Positions 1 through 8,967 are shown, numbered from the stretch's first letter. The stretch: 64,000 nt of DNA from Paenibacillus aquistagni (GCF_900177815.1 NZ_FXAZ01000003.1:62001-126000); one strand, 5' to 3'. Numbers and translations: made by a program. The notes: generated from the sequence alone by a model not told the origin.

Positions 1-1848
1 AGCGGCAAGGAATTGACCATTGCGGGATTTCTGCGCGATTCGCAAATGAATTCTATGCTGTCCTCCTCCAAGCGGTTTCTTGTTAGCGCAAATGATTACG
101 CAGAAATGAAAAGCTTAGGAAACACAGAGTATTTGATCGAATTCAGATTAAAGGATTTGTCTGCGTTAGGGGCATTCGAAGCAGCCTATACCGCTGCAGG
201 GCTTGAAGCGAACGGACCAACCATAACCTTTCCGCTGTTCAAAATGCTTAACGCTATTTCTGACGGAATGATGATTGGGGTTATTTTGCTGGTAAGCGTG
301 CTGGTCGTTGCAATCGCTTTTCTGTGCATACGTTTCACGCTCCTTGCGAAAATAGAAGACGATTATCGTGAAATTGGCGTAATGAAGGCAATAGGGCTGC
401 GTGTTTCTGACATTAAGAAGATGTATATTGCCAAATATGCAGTGATTGCGGCGGCAGGCAGTATAACAGGCTTTGCACTTTCATTTCTTTTCAAAGGTAT
501 GCTTCTCGAAAATATCCGGCTTTATATGGGGGAAAGCGACCATTCTTCTTTTGCGTCACTTTTCGGAATGCTCGGTGTATTGCTAATATTTATTGCCATC
601 ATTGCTTACGTAAGTGGAGTGCTTAGGCGGTTTAGCAAAATATCCGCTGCTGAAGCTTTACGCTTTGGCGTTTCACCCGAAAAAACGGCGGGAGCAACGT
701 ATTTGCGTTTAAGTGAGAACAGGCTGCTTAATACGAATGTTTTTCTGGGAATAAAAGATGTTCTCGCTAGGAAAAAGCTTTACGCTACTATGCTTTTGGT
801 ATTAATACTTTCATCCTTTATTATGATTGTTCCGCAAAACCTGTACAACACGATTTCCTCAAAAAGCTTTATCGAATATATGGGGATTGGAAGCTATGAT
901 ATGCGCATTGATCTTCAGCAGACGGATCGTATGCCCGAAAAAGCCGCTGAAATCATACAGCGTATGAAAAGCGACAGTTCCATTTCAAAGTATGCTGTAC
1001 TTACAACAAAAACGTTCAGAGTAAAGGCGGAGAACGGCATACAAAAAAGTATTAAAGTTGAGCTTGGCGATCATTCAGTGTTCCCTATAGCCTATTCACA
1101 TGGCAGAGCTCCCGCTGCAGAAAATGAAATCGCGCTGTCAACGTTGAACGCAGACGAGCTGGGCAAAACGACCGGTGAGCACCTTACTCTTATAATCGAC
1201 GGGGAGGAAAAAGTTTTCTCAGTAAGCGGTATTTATTCCGACATCACGAATGGCGGCAAAACTGCAAAAGCTGTTTTTAACGACAACTCGGCAAATATGC
1301 TATGGTTCGTTATTTGCGCGGAGCTTGCGAATAAAGCGCTTGTTGACGAAAAAACGGCTGAGTATGCGGATAGATTTACTTTTGCAAAGGTGTCAGACAT
1401 TGAGCAATTTATTGCGCAGACGTTTGGCTCGACAATAGACGCTGTCAAAAAGGCCTCCTCTGCCGCTATTGCTGTTGCGCTGATCATATCGGTATTAGTT
1501 AGTGTATTGTTCATGAAAATGCTTGTTGCTAAGGACAGATATTCGATAGCTGTTTTGAAGGCACTCGGTTTTAGAAATGGGGATATTCATGCGCAATATA
1601 TGGCACGCTCGATATTTGTTCTCATTATCGGTATTGTACTCGGCACGCTTCTAGCAAACACGCTTGGAGAAAAGCTTGCGGGCACAGTCATCTCCTCCTT
1701 TGGCGCTTCGACGTTTCAGTTTGCGGTTAATCCACTTGCGGCGTATGTGTTTAGTCCGCTGATGCTAATAGGCTCAGTGCTTATCGCAACCATAATCGGC
1801 ACATCGGGGGCGGGACAAGTCAAAATTTCCGAACATATGAAGGAGTAG
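1..1848 (+). CDS. ABC transporter permease, FtsX/MacB type (5' end outside window)
   Basis: The frame is open from base 1 and closes at TAG 1846-1848, so the true start lies upstream of the window. The 615 visible codons have the layout of a large FtsX-type permease. A first block of three membrane segments spans about residues 85-110, 150-175 and 190-210. A further segment near 265-285 precedes a roughly 200-residue extracytoplasmic region, and a last FtsX block of three segments spans about 490-610. The motif DDYREIGVMKAIG after the first FtsX helix and its copy DRYSIAVLKALG in the second block are typical FtsX coupling sequences. The ATPase gene follows after 4 bases, so the two form one exporter. 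The family exports peptides, antibiotics or lipids; the substrate cannot be told. Confidence 0.85.
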   Translation, partial: SGKELTIAGFLRDSQMNSMLSSSKRFLVSANDYAEMKSLGNTEYLIEFRLKDLSALGAFEAAYTAAGLEANGPTITFPLFKMLNAISDGMMIGVILLVSVLVVAIAFLCIRFTLLAKIEDDYREIGVMKAIGLRVSDIKKMYIAKYAVIAAAGSITGFALSFLFKGMLLENIRLYMGESDHSSFASLFGMLGVLLIFIAIIAYVSGVLRRFSKISAAEALRFGVSPEKTAGATYLRLSENRLLNTNVFLGIKDVLARKKLYATMLLVLILSSFIMIVPQNLYNTISSKSFIEYMGIGSYDMRIDLQQTDRMPEKAAEIIQRMKSDSSISKYAVLTTKTFRVKAENGIQKSIKVELGDHSVFPIAYSHGRAPAAENEIALSTLNADELGKTTGEHLTLIIDGEEKVFSVSGIYSDITNGGKTAKAVFNDNSANMLWFVICAELANKALVDEKTAEYADRFTFAKVSDIEQFIAQTFGSTIDAVKKASSAAIAVALIISVLVSVLFMKMLVAKDRYSIAVLKALGFRNGDIHAQYMARSIFVLIIGIVLGTLLANTLGEKLAGTVISSFGASTFQFAVNPLAAYVFSPLMLIGSVLIATIIGTSGAGQVKISEHMKE

Positions 1849-1852
1849 GCAC

Positions 1853-2611
1853 ATGAAGAAGGTAATTATCGGTGATCGGATCGTAAAATCTGTCGGGGAA
1901 GGAAGTGACAAGCGCAATATCCTCGACGGTGTGAACGTTGAAATAAAGGAGGGTGAGTTCGTTGCGGTTATGGGACCCTCTGGCTCAGGGAAATCGACGC
2001 TGATGTTGGCACTAAGCGGGGCGGATCGCATTGATGGCGGAAAGGTTGTTTTTAATGGTAGAGATTTATCATCGGTTGGGGAGAATGAGCTTGCCGATAT
2101 ACGCAGAACTAAAATCGGATTTGTCTTCCAACAGCCGACCATGCTGAGAAATTTGAATATTCTTGATAACATTATTCTTCCTTCGATCCGGGATAACAGA
2201 AAAAACGTTGCAAAAATAACAGAAAAAGCAAGAGCGCTTATGAAAAGGACAGGCATTGCTGAGCTTGAAAAACGCGACATAACACAGGTATCAGGAGGCC
2301 AGCTGCAGCGTGCAGGATTATGCAGGGCGCTTATGAACAGTCCGGCAATCATTTTCGGAGATGAGCCTACAGGTGCGCTCAATTCAAAATCAGCGCAAGA
2401 AATTATGGAGCTATTAGGGGAGATCAATACGGACGGTACAGCGGTTATGCTTGTCACTCATGACGCCAAGGTTGCCGCAAGGGCGGATCGTATTATGTTT
2501 ATGCGGGACGGAACAATTGTGAGTGATTTGAAGCTTCCAAGGTATGACGGGACGAATATGAATGGCAGGATGGAGAAGGTTTCGGTGAAAATGAGGGAAG
2601 TAGGCATATAG
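1853..2611 (+). CDS. ABC transporter ATP-binding protein (MacB/LolD-like)
   Basis: The 252-residue nucleotide-binding subunit has Walker A GPSGSGKST near residue 42, a Q-loop in FVFQQP near 90, the signature VSGGQLQR near 147, Walker B IIFGDEPTGAL near 165 and the switch histidine in LVTHDAKVA. These are the features of the MacB/LolD branch that powers FtsX permeases. GAAGGAG (1839-1845) sits 7 bases before the ATG, inside the end of the permease gene, so the two are co-translated. The C-terminal 40 residues after the last beta strand are basic and unconserved in appearance. A convergent terminator follows. Confidence 0.9.
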   Translation: MKKVIIGDRIVKSVGEGSDKRNILDGVNVEIKEGEFVAVMGPSGSGKSTLMLALSGADRIDGGKVVFNGRDLSSVGENELADIRRTKIGFVFQQPTMLRNLNILDNIILPSIRDNRKNVAKITEKARALMKRTGIAELEKRDITQVSGGQLQRAGLCRALMNSPAIIFGDEPTGALNSKSAQEIMELLGEINTDGTAVMLVTHDAKVAARADRIMFMRDGTIVSDLKLPRYDGTNMNGRMEKVSVKMREVGI

Positions 2612-2631
2612 AAAGCCGATAGACCGTTCAA

Positions 2632-2659
2632 AAACCCACTTCCGTTAAGGAGTGGGTTT
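2632..2659. terminator. Rho-independent terminator between convergent operons
   Basis: AAACCCACT (2632-2640) pairs perfectly with AGTGGGTTT (2651-2659) around a 10-base loop. The minus-strand side continues into five Ts, the plus-strand side into TTTATAT. It probably ends both the ABC exporter transcript and the kinase transcript. Confidence 0.8.
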
Positions 2660-2667
2660 ATATGGAT

Positions 2668-3780
2668 TTAATTATTATTAGAAATAGTTGGTGAGAGAGA
2701 ATTTGAAATGTCACTATATGGAAGGGATATGGTGAAGATAAAAGTTCCATCCGTATGTGTCAGTTTTAATGTCCCCCCATGCATTTCAATAATGTTTCTT
2801 GCAATAGATAGACCCAATCCAGCACCAGATTGGATGCCTTCACTGCTCCGTGAAAAGTCAACTTTATAGAAACGCTCAAAAAGCTTAAGTTCTTGTTCTT
2901 GCGAGAGTGGTTGCCCTTGATTTTCAACTTCAATGTAATAACGCAGCTCGTCGGATCTTAGTAAAACAGAAATCCATCCCGGCTTAACGGAATACTTAAG
3001 GGCATTCATGAGAAGATTATCGATAGCTCTGGCAAACTTACCACTATCTATTAAGGATATGACAGGGGTATGGCCTATCCTTTTAACAACTTGGATGCTG
3101 TTTTCTTGAGCAAGCGGTTCAAATTCAAACAGCATCTGATCTAGAAGTTGATGAATATCAACCATATTTAAGCTTAATTGGATGTTGGAATTCGAAAGGC
3201 GCGTATATTCAAATAAATCATCCAACATTTTTTTTAAGTGAATCGCTTTATTATACGAATTATGCACAAATCGTTCATACTCGGCTTGATTCTGAAATGT
3301 ATTCGTTCTTAAAAGATCCAAATAACCTATTAGGCTTGTGAGCGGTGTTCGCAAATCATGAGATACGCCTGTTATAAGGTTGATCTTCGATTTTTCCAAG
3401 GCGCGCTCTTTCAGCATTTGTTTCTCTAACTTTTCGGTCATTACGTTTATACCAAGGGCTACTTTTCCAAGCTCATCCTCCCGATGAATACGTACCCTAT
3501 AGTCAATATGACCTTCTGAAATAATCTTAAGCCCTTTCTCTAAAAGGATAAGGTCCTTAATAAAATTTCGCGTCAACATAAAAAAAGATAGAATGAAGAC
3601 TAGCACGTATACTGCGGAGTTAAGATATGGAACGTACGAGTAATTTACGAATTGACTAATTAATCTAGAGAAAAATATTAAAAAAACAAATGAAATCAAT
3701 AAACTTAACCCGAAATTCCATAACATATCGGCCCGAATACTCTTTTTCCTTTTTATAAGGTTAGACAGTTTACGTTTCAA
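2668..3780 (-). CDS. sensor histidine kinase with two TM helices and a very short loop
   Basis: Predicted 370 residues from a TTG start at 3780 that overlaps the response-regulator stop by 11 bases; GGGGAG lies 12 bases upstream. A longer frame runs to 3849 but would sit inside the regulator gene. Two membrane helices (about 19-42 and 55-73) flank a loop of only about a dozen residues, so the signal is probably read in or at the membrane. HAMP covers about 75-125. The H-box SHDLRTPLTS has the phospho-acceptor His141, followed by an N-box (NLLMNALKYS) and a G-box (GAGLGLSIARN). It works with the regulator encoded just upstream in the same operon. Confidence 0.9.
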   Translation of the reverse strand: MKRKLSNLIKRKKSIRADMLWNFGLSLLISFVFLIFFSRLISQFVNYSYVPYLNSAVYVLVFILSFFMLTRNFIKDLILLEKGLKIISEGHIDYRVRIHREDELGKVALGINVMTEKLEKQMLKERALEKSKINLITGVSHDLRTPLTSLIGYLDLLRTNTFQNQAEYERFVHNSYNKAIHLKKMLDDLFEYTRLSNSNIQLSLNMVDIHQLLDQMLFEFEPLAQENSIQVVKRIGHTPVISLIDSGKFARAIDNLLMNALKYSVKPGWISVLLRSDELRYYIEVENQGQPLSQEQELKLFERFYKVDFSRSSEGIQSGAGLGLSIARNIIEMHGGTLKLTHTDGTFIFTISLPYSDISNSLSPTISNNN

Positions 3781-4453
3781 TTTTATAACCAACTCCCCAT
3801 ACCGTTTTAATGTATCGTGGGTCTCTTGGATTTTCCTCAAGTTTTTCACGCAAATTCCTAATATGAACCATCACCGTATTATCTGAATATCCAAAAGGCT
3901 CTTTCCATACGCTTTCGTAAATTTTCTCAGCACTGAATACTTGTCCGGGGTGGCTGGCTAACAGCTCTAAAATAGAAAATTCCAATCGAGTAAGCGAAAC
4001 TTCATTGCTTTTCAACGTTACGCTATGTTTTGCGATGTCGATCATGAGATCTTGAATACGTATTGTAGAGTCACTTTCTTCATTAATGGTGAAAGTCTGT
4101 CGACGCAATTGTGCCTTTACTCGGGCGAGCAATTCTAACGGATTAAAGGGTTTCGTAATATAATCATCGGCTCCAGTAGTGAGCCCTATGATTTTGTCAA
4201 TATCCTCTTCTTTTGCAGAGAGCATAATAATGGGAATGGTTGATGTCTCCCTGATTTTCAGGCATGTTTTTATACCGTCCATTTTAGGCATCATAACATC
4301 TAAAATAATAAGTTGGACTGAGTTCGACTTTAACATGTCTAATGCTTCCTGACCGTCGGCAGCTTCTAATACCCGATATCCCTCATTACGCAAGTATACA
4401 TGAATAACATCGCGTATCTCCGAATCATCATCTACAATGAGCACTGTATACAA
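3770..4453 (-). CDS. OmpR-family response regulator
   Basis: 227 residues: receiver domain with the acidic pocket DDD (8-10), phospho-acceptor Asp52 in LDVMMPKMDG, and the KPFN lysine near 102; then a C-terminal winged helix ending in IKTVWGVGYKIE. The start is TTG at 4453, with AAAGGAG 10 bases before it; no ATG lies nearby in frame. It is transcribed with the kinase, and the methyltransferase and DedA genes lie upstream on the same strand. The 11-bp repeats at 5838-5882 are a candidate binding site, which would make the operon autoregulated. Confidence 0.92.
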   Translation of the reverse strand: MYTVLIVDDDSEIRDVIHVYLRNEGYRVLEAADGQEALDMLKSNSVQLIILDVMMPKMDGIKTCLKIRETSTIPIIMLSAKEEDIDKIIGLTTGADDYITKPFNPLELLARVKAQLRRQTFTINEESDSTIRIQDLMIDIAKHSVTLKSNEVSLTRLEFSILELLASHPGQVFSAEKIYESVWKEPFGYSDNTVMVHIRNLREKLEENPRDPRYIKTVWGVGYKIET

Positions 4454-4579
4454 TTAAATTCTGCTCCTTTCTATACGGTGTAAGTAACAAAAGTTAGCAT
4501 CCCTACTATACCAAGCCATGTGGTAAAGAAGAGAGAAGGAATCAATCACAATGTGCAGAAATTAATAAGCCTATCGTAT

Positions 4580-5152
4580 TCATTTTAAATCCTCTTCTTT
4601 TTTCCGGCATAAATAAACAAAAGCAGGAGGAAAATTAAGCGGCACCAAATCGATTTTTTCAATAACAAACTTTCTGGATAAGTGTTTTTTCATTTGTAGG
4701 GAATACTGAAAGGCAATAAAATAACCTCCTGGCTTTAAAGCCTCGTTAACTTGATTAATCAAGCTTTCCCGTAAGTCGTCCTCAAAATTAAAAAAGGGCA
4801 ATCCGCTTATCACACAATCCAGTTGTTGAATACCTTTGTGTTTCATTACTTTAGTCAAATGTAAAGCATTGGAATGACAAGAGAAGTCCGGGTAAATGGT
4901 TTGTAGGTGGTTCTTCATCCGATCATCCATCTCGAACAATAACACCTTTGCCTCTCCTTCTACTCGCGATTGGATTAAATTTGTGATTGCTCCTGTTCCG
5001 GATCCCAGCTCTGCAAGTGCTGTAACTTTATTCCAAGGCACAGATCGAACCATTTTTTCTGCCAGAAATCGTGAACTTGGTGTAACACTACCAACACGCT
5101 TGGGGTTTTTCATAAACGTTTGCATGAACATAACTCTCTGATTAAAAGACAA
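4580..5152 (-). CDS. SAM-dependent methyltransferase, phospholipid N-methyltransferase / rRNA dimethylase-like
   Basis: A 190-residue class I methyltransferase. Motif I ELGSGTGAI lies near residue 48-56, an acidic residue ends strand 2 in LLFEMDD, and VISGLPFFNF near 115-125 replaces the NPPY-type catalytic loop. The leading motif KNPKRVGSVTPSS is characteristic of the small PmtA-like proteins often annotated as phospholipid or rRNA adenine methyltransferases. I place the start at TTG 5152 because GGAGGAG (5159-5165) lies 6 bases before it; an in-frame ATG at 5185 has no good ribosome-binding site. Neighbouring DedA suggests a membrane-lipid role, but the substrate is inferred only from context. 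Confidence 0.8.
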   Translation of the reverse strand: MSFNQRVMFMQTFMKNPKRVGSVTPSSRFLAEKMVRSVPWNKVTALAELGSGTGAITNLIQSRVEGEAKVLLFEMDDRMKNHLQTIYPDFSCHSNALHLTKVMKHKGIQQLDCVISGLPFFNFEDDLRESLINQVNEALKPGGYFIAFQYSLQMKKHLSRKFVIEKIDLVPLNFPPAFVYLCRKKEEDLK

Positions 5153-5312
5153 TTGGCTCTCCTCCAATGTTTTTATTATCTTCATTCTCTTACTGGTTCA
5201 TTCAACAGAGCTGACTTGAGAAATTCAGATTCATACCTTTTGGTTGTAATTAAAATGCCTACAGCTATTATCAAGAAGGTGATCGATCTAGTATCAAGTA
5301 AATGTAAACCTG

Positions 5313-5792
5313 CTAAAATATAATCTCCAAAAAAAATTTACCGAAAGCAAAAAACATGGCGGTCCAAACACAAGCGCTGGAATATGAAATCAAACAAAAT
5401 TTCCTGAACGTGATACCGCTTAGACCAATAAAGACAGGGACAATATATCGAACAACGGGAAATAAGATTCCTAGGAACATTGCGATATTTCCATACTGTT
5501 TATAAAATTTGTCTGCTTCTTGAAAATGACCATTGTTACGGTATTTTCTTTTCAACTTTTCTCCAAAAATTTTGCCTACAAAAAAGGTACATGTAATAGC
5601 CGTTAATAAGCCGGCGAGAATATGAGTGTATATCATCCACGGATTTAAAATACCGCTGTTACTCAAAATGCTGCCCGTTAATATAGTTATTTCATTAGGA
5701 ACGGGAATTCCGAATGGGCCTAGGCAGAAAGCTAAAAAAAATATTAGATACCCGTAGTGATCGACTAGCTGTATGATGGAATGGCTGATCAT
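5313..5792 (-). CDS. DedA-family membrane protein
   Basis: 159 residues, short for DedA (about 200). The diagnostic sequences are present: the N-terminal re-entrant stretch GPFGIPVPNEI near residues 26-36 with its conserved acidic residue, and RYIVPVFIGLSGITFRKF near 110-127, matching the family's basic and proline motif. DedA/Tvp38 proteins are polytopic inner-membrane proteins linked to lipid-carrier flipping, membrane potential and resistance to cationic peptides. AAGGAGG sits 7 bases before the ATG. It is the first gene of the minus-strand operon leading to the methyltransferase and the two-component pair. Confidence 0.88.
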   Translation of the reverse strand: MISHSIIQLVDHYGYLIFFLAFCLGPFGIPVPNEITILTGSILSNSGILNPWMIYTHILAGLLTAITCTFFVGKIFGEKLKRKYRNNGHFQEADKFYKQYGNIAMFLGILFPVVRYIVPVFIGLSGITFRKFCLISYSSACVWTAMFFAFGKFFLEIIF

Positions 5793-5821
5793 AATTTAAC
5801 CTCCTTGTTGATGTCGATGGC

Positions 5822-5882
5822 ACTATATTAAGTAATAAATCTAAGGAACCAACGGAGATATTTCTAAAGAAAATCTAAAGAA
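5822..5882 (-). promoter_or_regulatory. Activator-type promoter with 11-bp direct repeats upstream of dedA operon
   Basis: On the minus strand a -10-like TATAGT (5822-5827) lacks a good -35. Upstream lie TTCTTTAGATT (5872-5882) and TTCTTTAGAAA (5861-5871), end to end with an 11-base period, and a third copy TTCCTTAGATT (5838-5848) close to the missing -35. Tandem repeats of one helical turn are how OmpR-family regulators bind, so the operon's own regulator is the obvious candidate (inference). Confidence 0.5.
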
Positions 5883-5953
5883 CAATATTTAATATTGAAA
5901 CTAAACTCCGTGTAAAGCCGGCTTCTCAAGCTAAAGTTCAATCAGAGGGAAGG

Positions 5954-6814
5954 ATGCCAGTGCACCAAAATTCATATTACTCTATAGGACAGGCGGCCAA
6001 GATTTGCAATATTTCCATCCAGACGCTGCGATATTATGACAAGATTGGCCTTATGAAGCCTAGTGAAATTGATAAAAGCTCAGGCTATCGGTATTATTCC
6101 AATCTGGATATCCTGCATATTAAAATCGTTCAAGATATGAAATCGCTCGATTTTTCACTTGAGGAAATCCGCCATGCCTTACAAAGCGGGAGTCTGAACC
6201 GAATCAAAGGGTTGATGAAAGCCAAACATGAGGAAGCACTACAGGAATTACGTCGGCTGGAGCGCATTACGACTTCCATTGAACAAAGAATCACGCAAAT
6301 TGACTCTCTATTGGAGATGAATAGGGGTACAAAGGATTCCGAAGTTCTTATCGAGTTGAAAGAACTTGAAGATCGTTATGTCGCTTATGACCGGAAGCGG
6401 TCCGTTTGTGGAATGGAGACGATGGTGCTGAAGTTTACCGAGCTGTTTGGAACGATCTATGAAAACGGAATGACCCAAAACGGATATATGATGACCATCT
6501 ACCATGAGAATATTATGACGTTCGATCGGAACGATACCGATCTTGAAGTTGCTATTCCCATCAAGAGGGTCGAGACAAACCACAACTTCACACGCGTGAT
6601 ACCAGGGGGGACTTATATTACGGCAATGTACACCGGGATTCCTACGGAACAAACGTACAAATGCATTTATGGGAAATTGCTGGAATGGATGACCAAAAAC
6701 GGCTACTGTGAGGGTGGTCCGGCAGTGGAGCAATATTTAGTTGATATGACACAGATGGCGAAGCAAGAAGATTATTTGATCGAGCTTCAAGTGCCTGTTA
6801 GTCAAAGAGATTGA
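5954..6814 (+). CDS. MerR-family regulator with effector-binding (BmrR/GyrI-like) domain
   Basis: 286 residues. The N-terminal winged helix has SIGQAAKICNIS, TLRYYDKIGLMKPS and SGYRYYS (residues 11-50), followed by the dimerisation coiled coil (about 85-125). The C-terminal 150 residues look like the GyrI/BmrR drug-binding fold, with a Thr-Tyr rich core (GGTYITAMYTG). Such proteins bind cationic lipophilic compounds and activate a transporter or detoxification gene. AGAGGGAAGG directly abuts the ATG at 5954, so a GTG two codons later (5960) may be the real start. The epimerase gene downstream is the likely co-transcribed partner. Confidence 0.85.
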   Translation: MPVHQNSYYSIGQAAKICNISIQTLRYYDKIGLMKPSEIDKSSGYRYYSNLDILHIKIVQDMKSLDFSLEEIRHALQSGSLNRIKGLMKAKHEEALQELRRLERITTSIEQRITQIDSLLEMNRGTKDSEVLIELKELEDRYVAYDRKRSVCGMETMVLKFTELFGTIYENGMTQNGYMMTIYHENIMTFDRNDTDLEVAIPIKRVETNHNFTRVIPGGTYITAMYTGIPTEQTYKCIYGKLLEWMTKNGYCEGGPAVEQYLVDMTQMAKQEDYLIELQVPVSQRD

Positions 6815-6845
6815 CCCTATAGCTGCTATAGGGTTTATTGTATTT
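6814..6845 (+). terminator. Hairpin at the stop codon of the MerR gene
   Basis: ACCCTATAG and CTATAGGGT pair perfectly around a 3-base loop (6814-6834), followed by a moderately T-rich stretch. It probably attenuates transcription between the MerR gene and the epimerase gene. Confidence 0.55.
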
Positions 6846-6874
6846 GGCAGGCAGACATGAGAGGGGAGAATACC

Positions 6875-7798
6875 ATGCATGTAATATTGGGAACGGGGCC
6901 ATTAGGAAGGTCCATCATGAGAGAGCTTGTCGAACAGGGAGAGCCCGTAAAAATGGTTAGCTATAGCGGGAAGGCCGCACTGCCTTCTGGTGTGCTGCAC
7001 GAGAAAGCCGATCTCTTGGATGAAAAGCAAGCTGTACACATCATGCAAGACGCCACGGTCATCTATCACTGTGCTCAGCCGGCATATCATCAATGGGGAA
7101 AGCTGTTCATGCGAATGCAGGATAACATCATATCTGGTGCGATGGCTGCTGGGGGAAAGCTGGTTGTGGCCGAGAACCTGTATATGTATGGGCTGGTCAA
7201 GGGAAGTATGCACGAACAATTGCCCCATGCGGCAACGACCAGAAAAGGTGTTCTCCGGTCCGAAATGTCCCGCAACCTGCTGAAGCTGCATCAGGATGGC
7301 TTGCTTCAGGTCGTCATCGGAAGAGGGTCCGATTTCTTCGGATCAGGTGTTCTTGGTTCTGCGGTTGGGGAGCGCTTCTTTAAACCAATTATAGCGGGAA
7401 AGCCTTGTACGGTGTTTGGCGATCCAGACAAGTTGCATACCTATACGTACATCCACGATTTCGGTAAGGCGCTTATCGCATTGGGAGGTCAGGAGGATGC
7501 CTATGGTCAAGCCTGGCATGTACCCAATGCAGACGCCGTTACGACGAGGCAGTTTGCCGAAATGGCTTATCGTGCTGCCGGATTTCCGGCATCCATTCGC
7601 ACAATGGGCAAGGGCATGCTCCGCATAGGAGGATTGTTTATTCCAGAGGCACGAGAAACGATTGAGATGACGTATCAATTCGAGCATGATTTTGTCGTGG
7701 ATAGCAGCAAATTCAGCGCGAAATTCAAGCTTCCTGCCACGCCGCTGGAGTATGCGATTGCCCAAACGTTGGAATGGTTTCAATCCGAAAAATCCTAA
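6875..7798 (+). CDS. NAD(P)-dependent epimerase/dehydratase family protein
   Basis: 307 residues from the ATG at 6875, chosen because GAGGGGAG lies 6 bases upstream; an ATG at 6857 has none. The N-terminal Rossmann motif GTGPLGRSI (6-14) binds NAD(P), and HCAQPAYHQW occupies the place of the second glycine/asparagine loop. MYGLV supplies the catalytic tyrosine region, although the usual YxxxK spacing is not obvious, so this is an atypical or extended SDR. The product is probably cytoplasmic. The MerR neighbour suggests induction by a small toxic compound; the substrate is unknown. Confidence 0.8.
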   Translation: MHVILGTGPLGRSIMRELVEQGEPVKMVSYSGKAALPSGVLHEKADLLDEKQAVHIMQDATVIYHCAQPAYHQWGKLFMRMQDNIISGAMAAGGKLVVAENLYMYGLVKGSMHEQLPHAATTRKGVLRSEMSRNLLKLHQDGLLQVVIGRGSDFFGSGVLGSAVGERFFKPIIAGKPCTVFGDPDKLHTYTYIHDFGKALIALGGQEDAYGQAWHVPNADAVTTRQFAEMAYRAAGFPASIRTMGKGMLRIGGLFIPEARETIEMTYQFEHDFVVDSSKFSAKFKLPATPLEYAIAQTLEWFQSEKS

Positions 7799-7897
7799 AG
7801 CGTTGGCATATATTCGAAGTATCGATCAACTCTGGCAGACAACGCATTCACGAGTCGGGCATATTGTTTCAATTAAAGGGCTTATCCTAATCTGATG

Positions 7898-7940
7898 CCG
7901 CTTCCCGGCGGTTTAACAATTGCCGGGAAGCGGTATTTTT
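7898..7940 (+). terminator. Strong Rho-independent terminator after the epimerase gene
   Basis: A perfect 12-bp stem, CCGCTTCCCGGC (7898-7909) with GCCGGGAAGCGG (7922-7933), has a 12-base loop and is followed by TATTTTT. Confidence 0.9.
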
Positions 7941-7955
7941 GTTGCGCGCATATAT

Positions 7956-7976
7956 TGACAATGATTATTATTATCA
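7956..7976 (+). promoter_or_regulatory. Fur box upstream of AraC/siderophore-binding operon
   Basis: The 21 bases contain two overlapping 7-1-7 dyads offset by 6: TGACAAT-G-ATTATTA and TGATTAT-T-ATTATCA, each close to the Bacillus Fur heptamer pair TGATAAT/ATTATCA. It lies about 80 bases before the AraC-type gene. The iron-type binding protein downstream fits iron repression. Confidence 0.8.
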
Positions 7977-8053
7977 ATAATGTGAAATAGACGAGAGTCC
8001 ACTTGTACTCTTTCAGGAATCCCGCAAACTACTATTGAAATGAGGTATGCAAC

Positions 8054-8908
8054 GTGAAAATAGACGTCAATCAGCTAGCAGAGCATTTTGCGCGCATTCC
8101 TTTTCAAGTAGAAGGAATATATCGATATGCCAAACATCCAGGTGTGCCTGACGCTGACTATACAGATACAGTTCCCGGCTTTGTATTTCCTCTTACTGGA
8201 AAGGTTCAGTTTCAATTTGATGGCACGCCTTATATCCTCACGCCAGGTAAAGTGGTGCATGGGGGCGCCAAAATGAAGCTTGCTCAAAAAATGTTTGGCA
8301 ACACCAACTGGGAATACATTCTTGTGTTATACCGGATATGCAACTCAGAGCTAGAAGAGTCAAGCTTATCTCATCAGCATTTTGAATTATTAACGGGGCA
8401 ATCCCCTCGTCTGATCGAGCTCATTAAGCGTCTTTGGCATGTGTATAATCAGCCTGGAGGCATTTCCAAGTTTCAGACCGAGATGCTGTTTCGCGATGTA
8501 CTGAATGAAGCCTTATTATGTGTAGTGAATAGACAGAACAGCCGTGAATCCCATACTTTATTCGAACGAGTATCGAAATATATTCATGAGCATTATGATC
8601 AGAGCCTTACCATAGATTCGCTTGCAGAACAAAATAATGTGAATCGAAATCGACTTTCTTATGTATTTAGAAGACATGCAGGTATGGGACCAGCGGAATA
8701 TGTATTAAAATATCGTATCAACCTGGCCCAAGAAATGCTGTTTGCAAGTGATGCGTCTGTACAGCAAATTGCAGAAACGGTTGGCATAGCGGATCCCTAT
8801 TATTTTAGCAGAGTGTTCAAAAAACAATTTGGGATCTCCCCTACTCAATATCGAGAGCAGTTCATTAATAATCCATGTGAAGTTCAACAGGCATCCATTC
8901 TCATCTAA
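8054..8908 (+). CDS. AraC-family regulator, siderophore (Btr-like) type
   Basis: 284 residues with a GTG start. The N-terminal cupin-like half (about 1-160) carries GFVFPLTGKVQFQF and LTPGKVVHGG. The C-terminal pair of helix-turn-helix units (about 175-275) ends in the family signature VGIADPYYFSRVFKKQFGIS. It is paralogous to the regulator at 61043-61858, which has the same N-terminal pattern (VEGIYR against IEGIYR). In Bacillus the related Btr senses siderophore and activates an uptake operon, and here a Fur box precedes the gene and a siderophore-type binding lipoprotein follows. It is likely a substrate-responsive activator of that lipoprotein. Confidence 0.9.
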   Translation: MKIDVNQLAEHFARIPFQVEGIYRYAKHPGVPDADYTDTVPGFVFPLTGKVQFQFDGTPYILTPGKVVHGGAKMKLAQKMFGNTNWEYILVLYRICNSELEESSLSHQHFELLTGQSPRLIELIKRLWHVYNQPGGISKFQTEMLFRDVLNEALLCVVNRQNSRESHTLFERVSKYIHEHYDQSLTIDSLAEQNNVNRNRLSYVFRRHAGMGPAEYVLKYRINLAQEMLFASDASVQQIAETVGIADPYYFSRVFKKQFGISPTQYREQFINNPCEVQQASILI

Positions 8909-8967
8909 AAACGACTTTATTATACTAGTGGCAAAGGTATTAAAACATATTGCTGGAGGAACGTCGT

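Noticed and set aside
1774-2457. 227-codon minus-strand open frame over the ABC ATPase gene
   Set aside because: It runs antisense to a clearly conserved ATPase, has Ser-rich, low-complexity translation and no ribosome-binding site.
5120-5323. Plus-strand open frame between the methyltransferase and dedA genes
   Set aside because: No ribosome-binding site and antisense to the methyltransferase start region.
6902-7291. 129-codon minus-strand open frame over the epimerase gene
   Set aside because: Shadow of the epimerase gene, without start signals or motifs.
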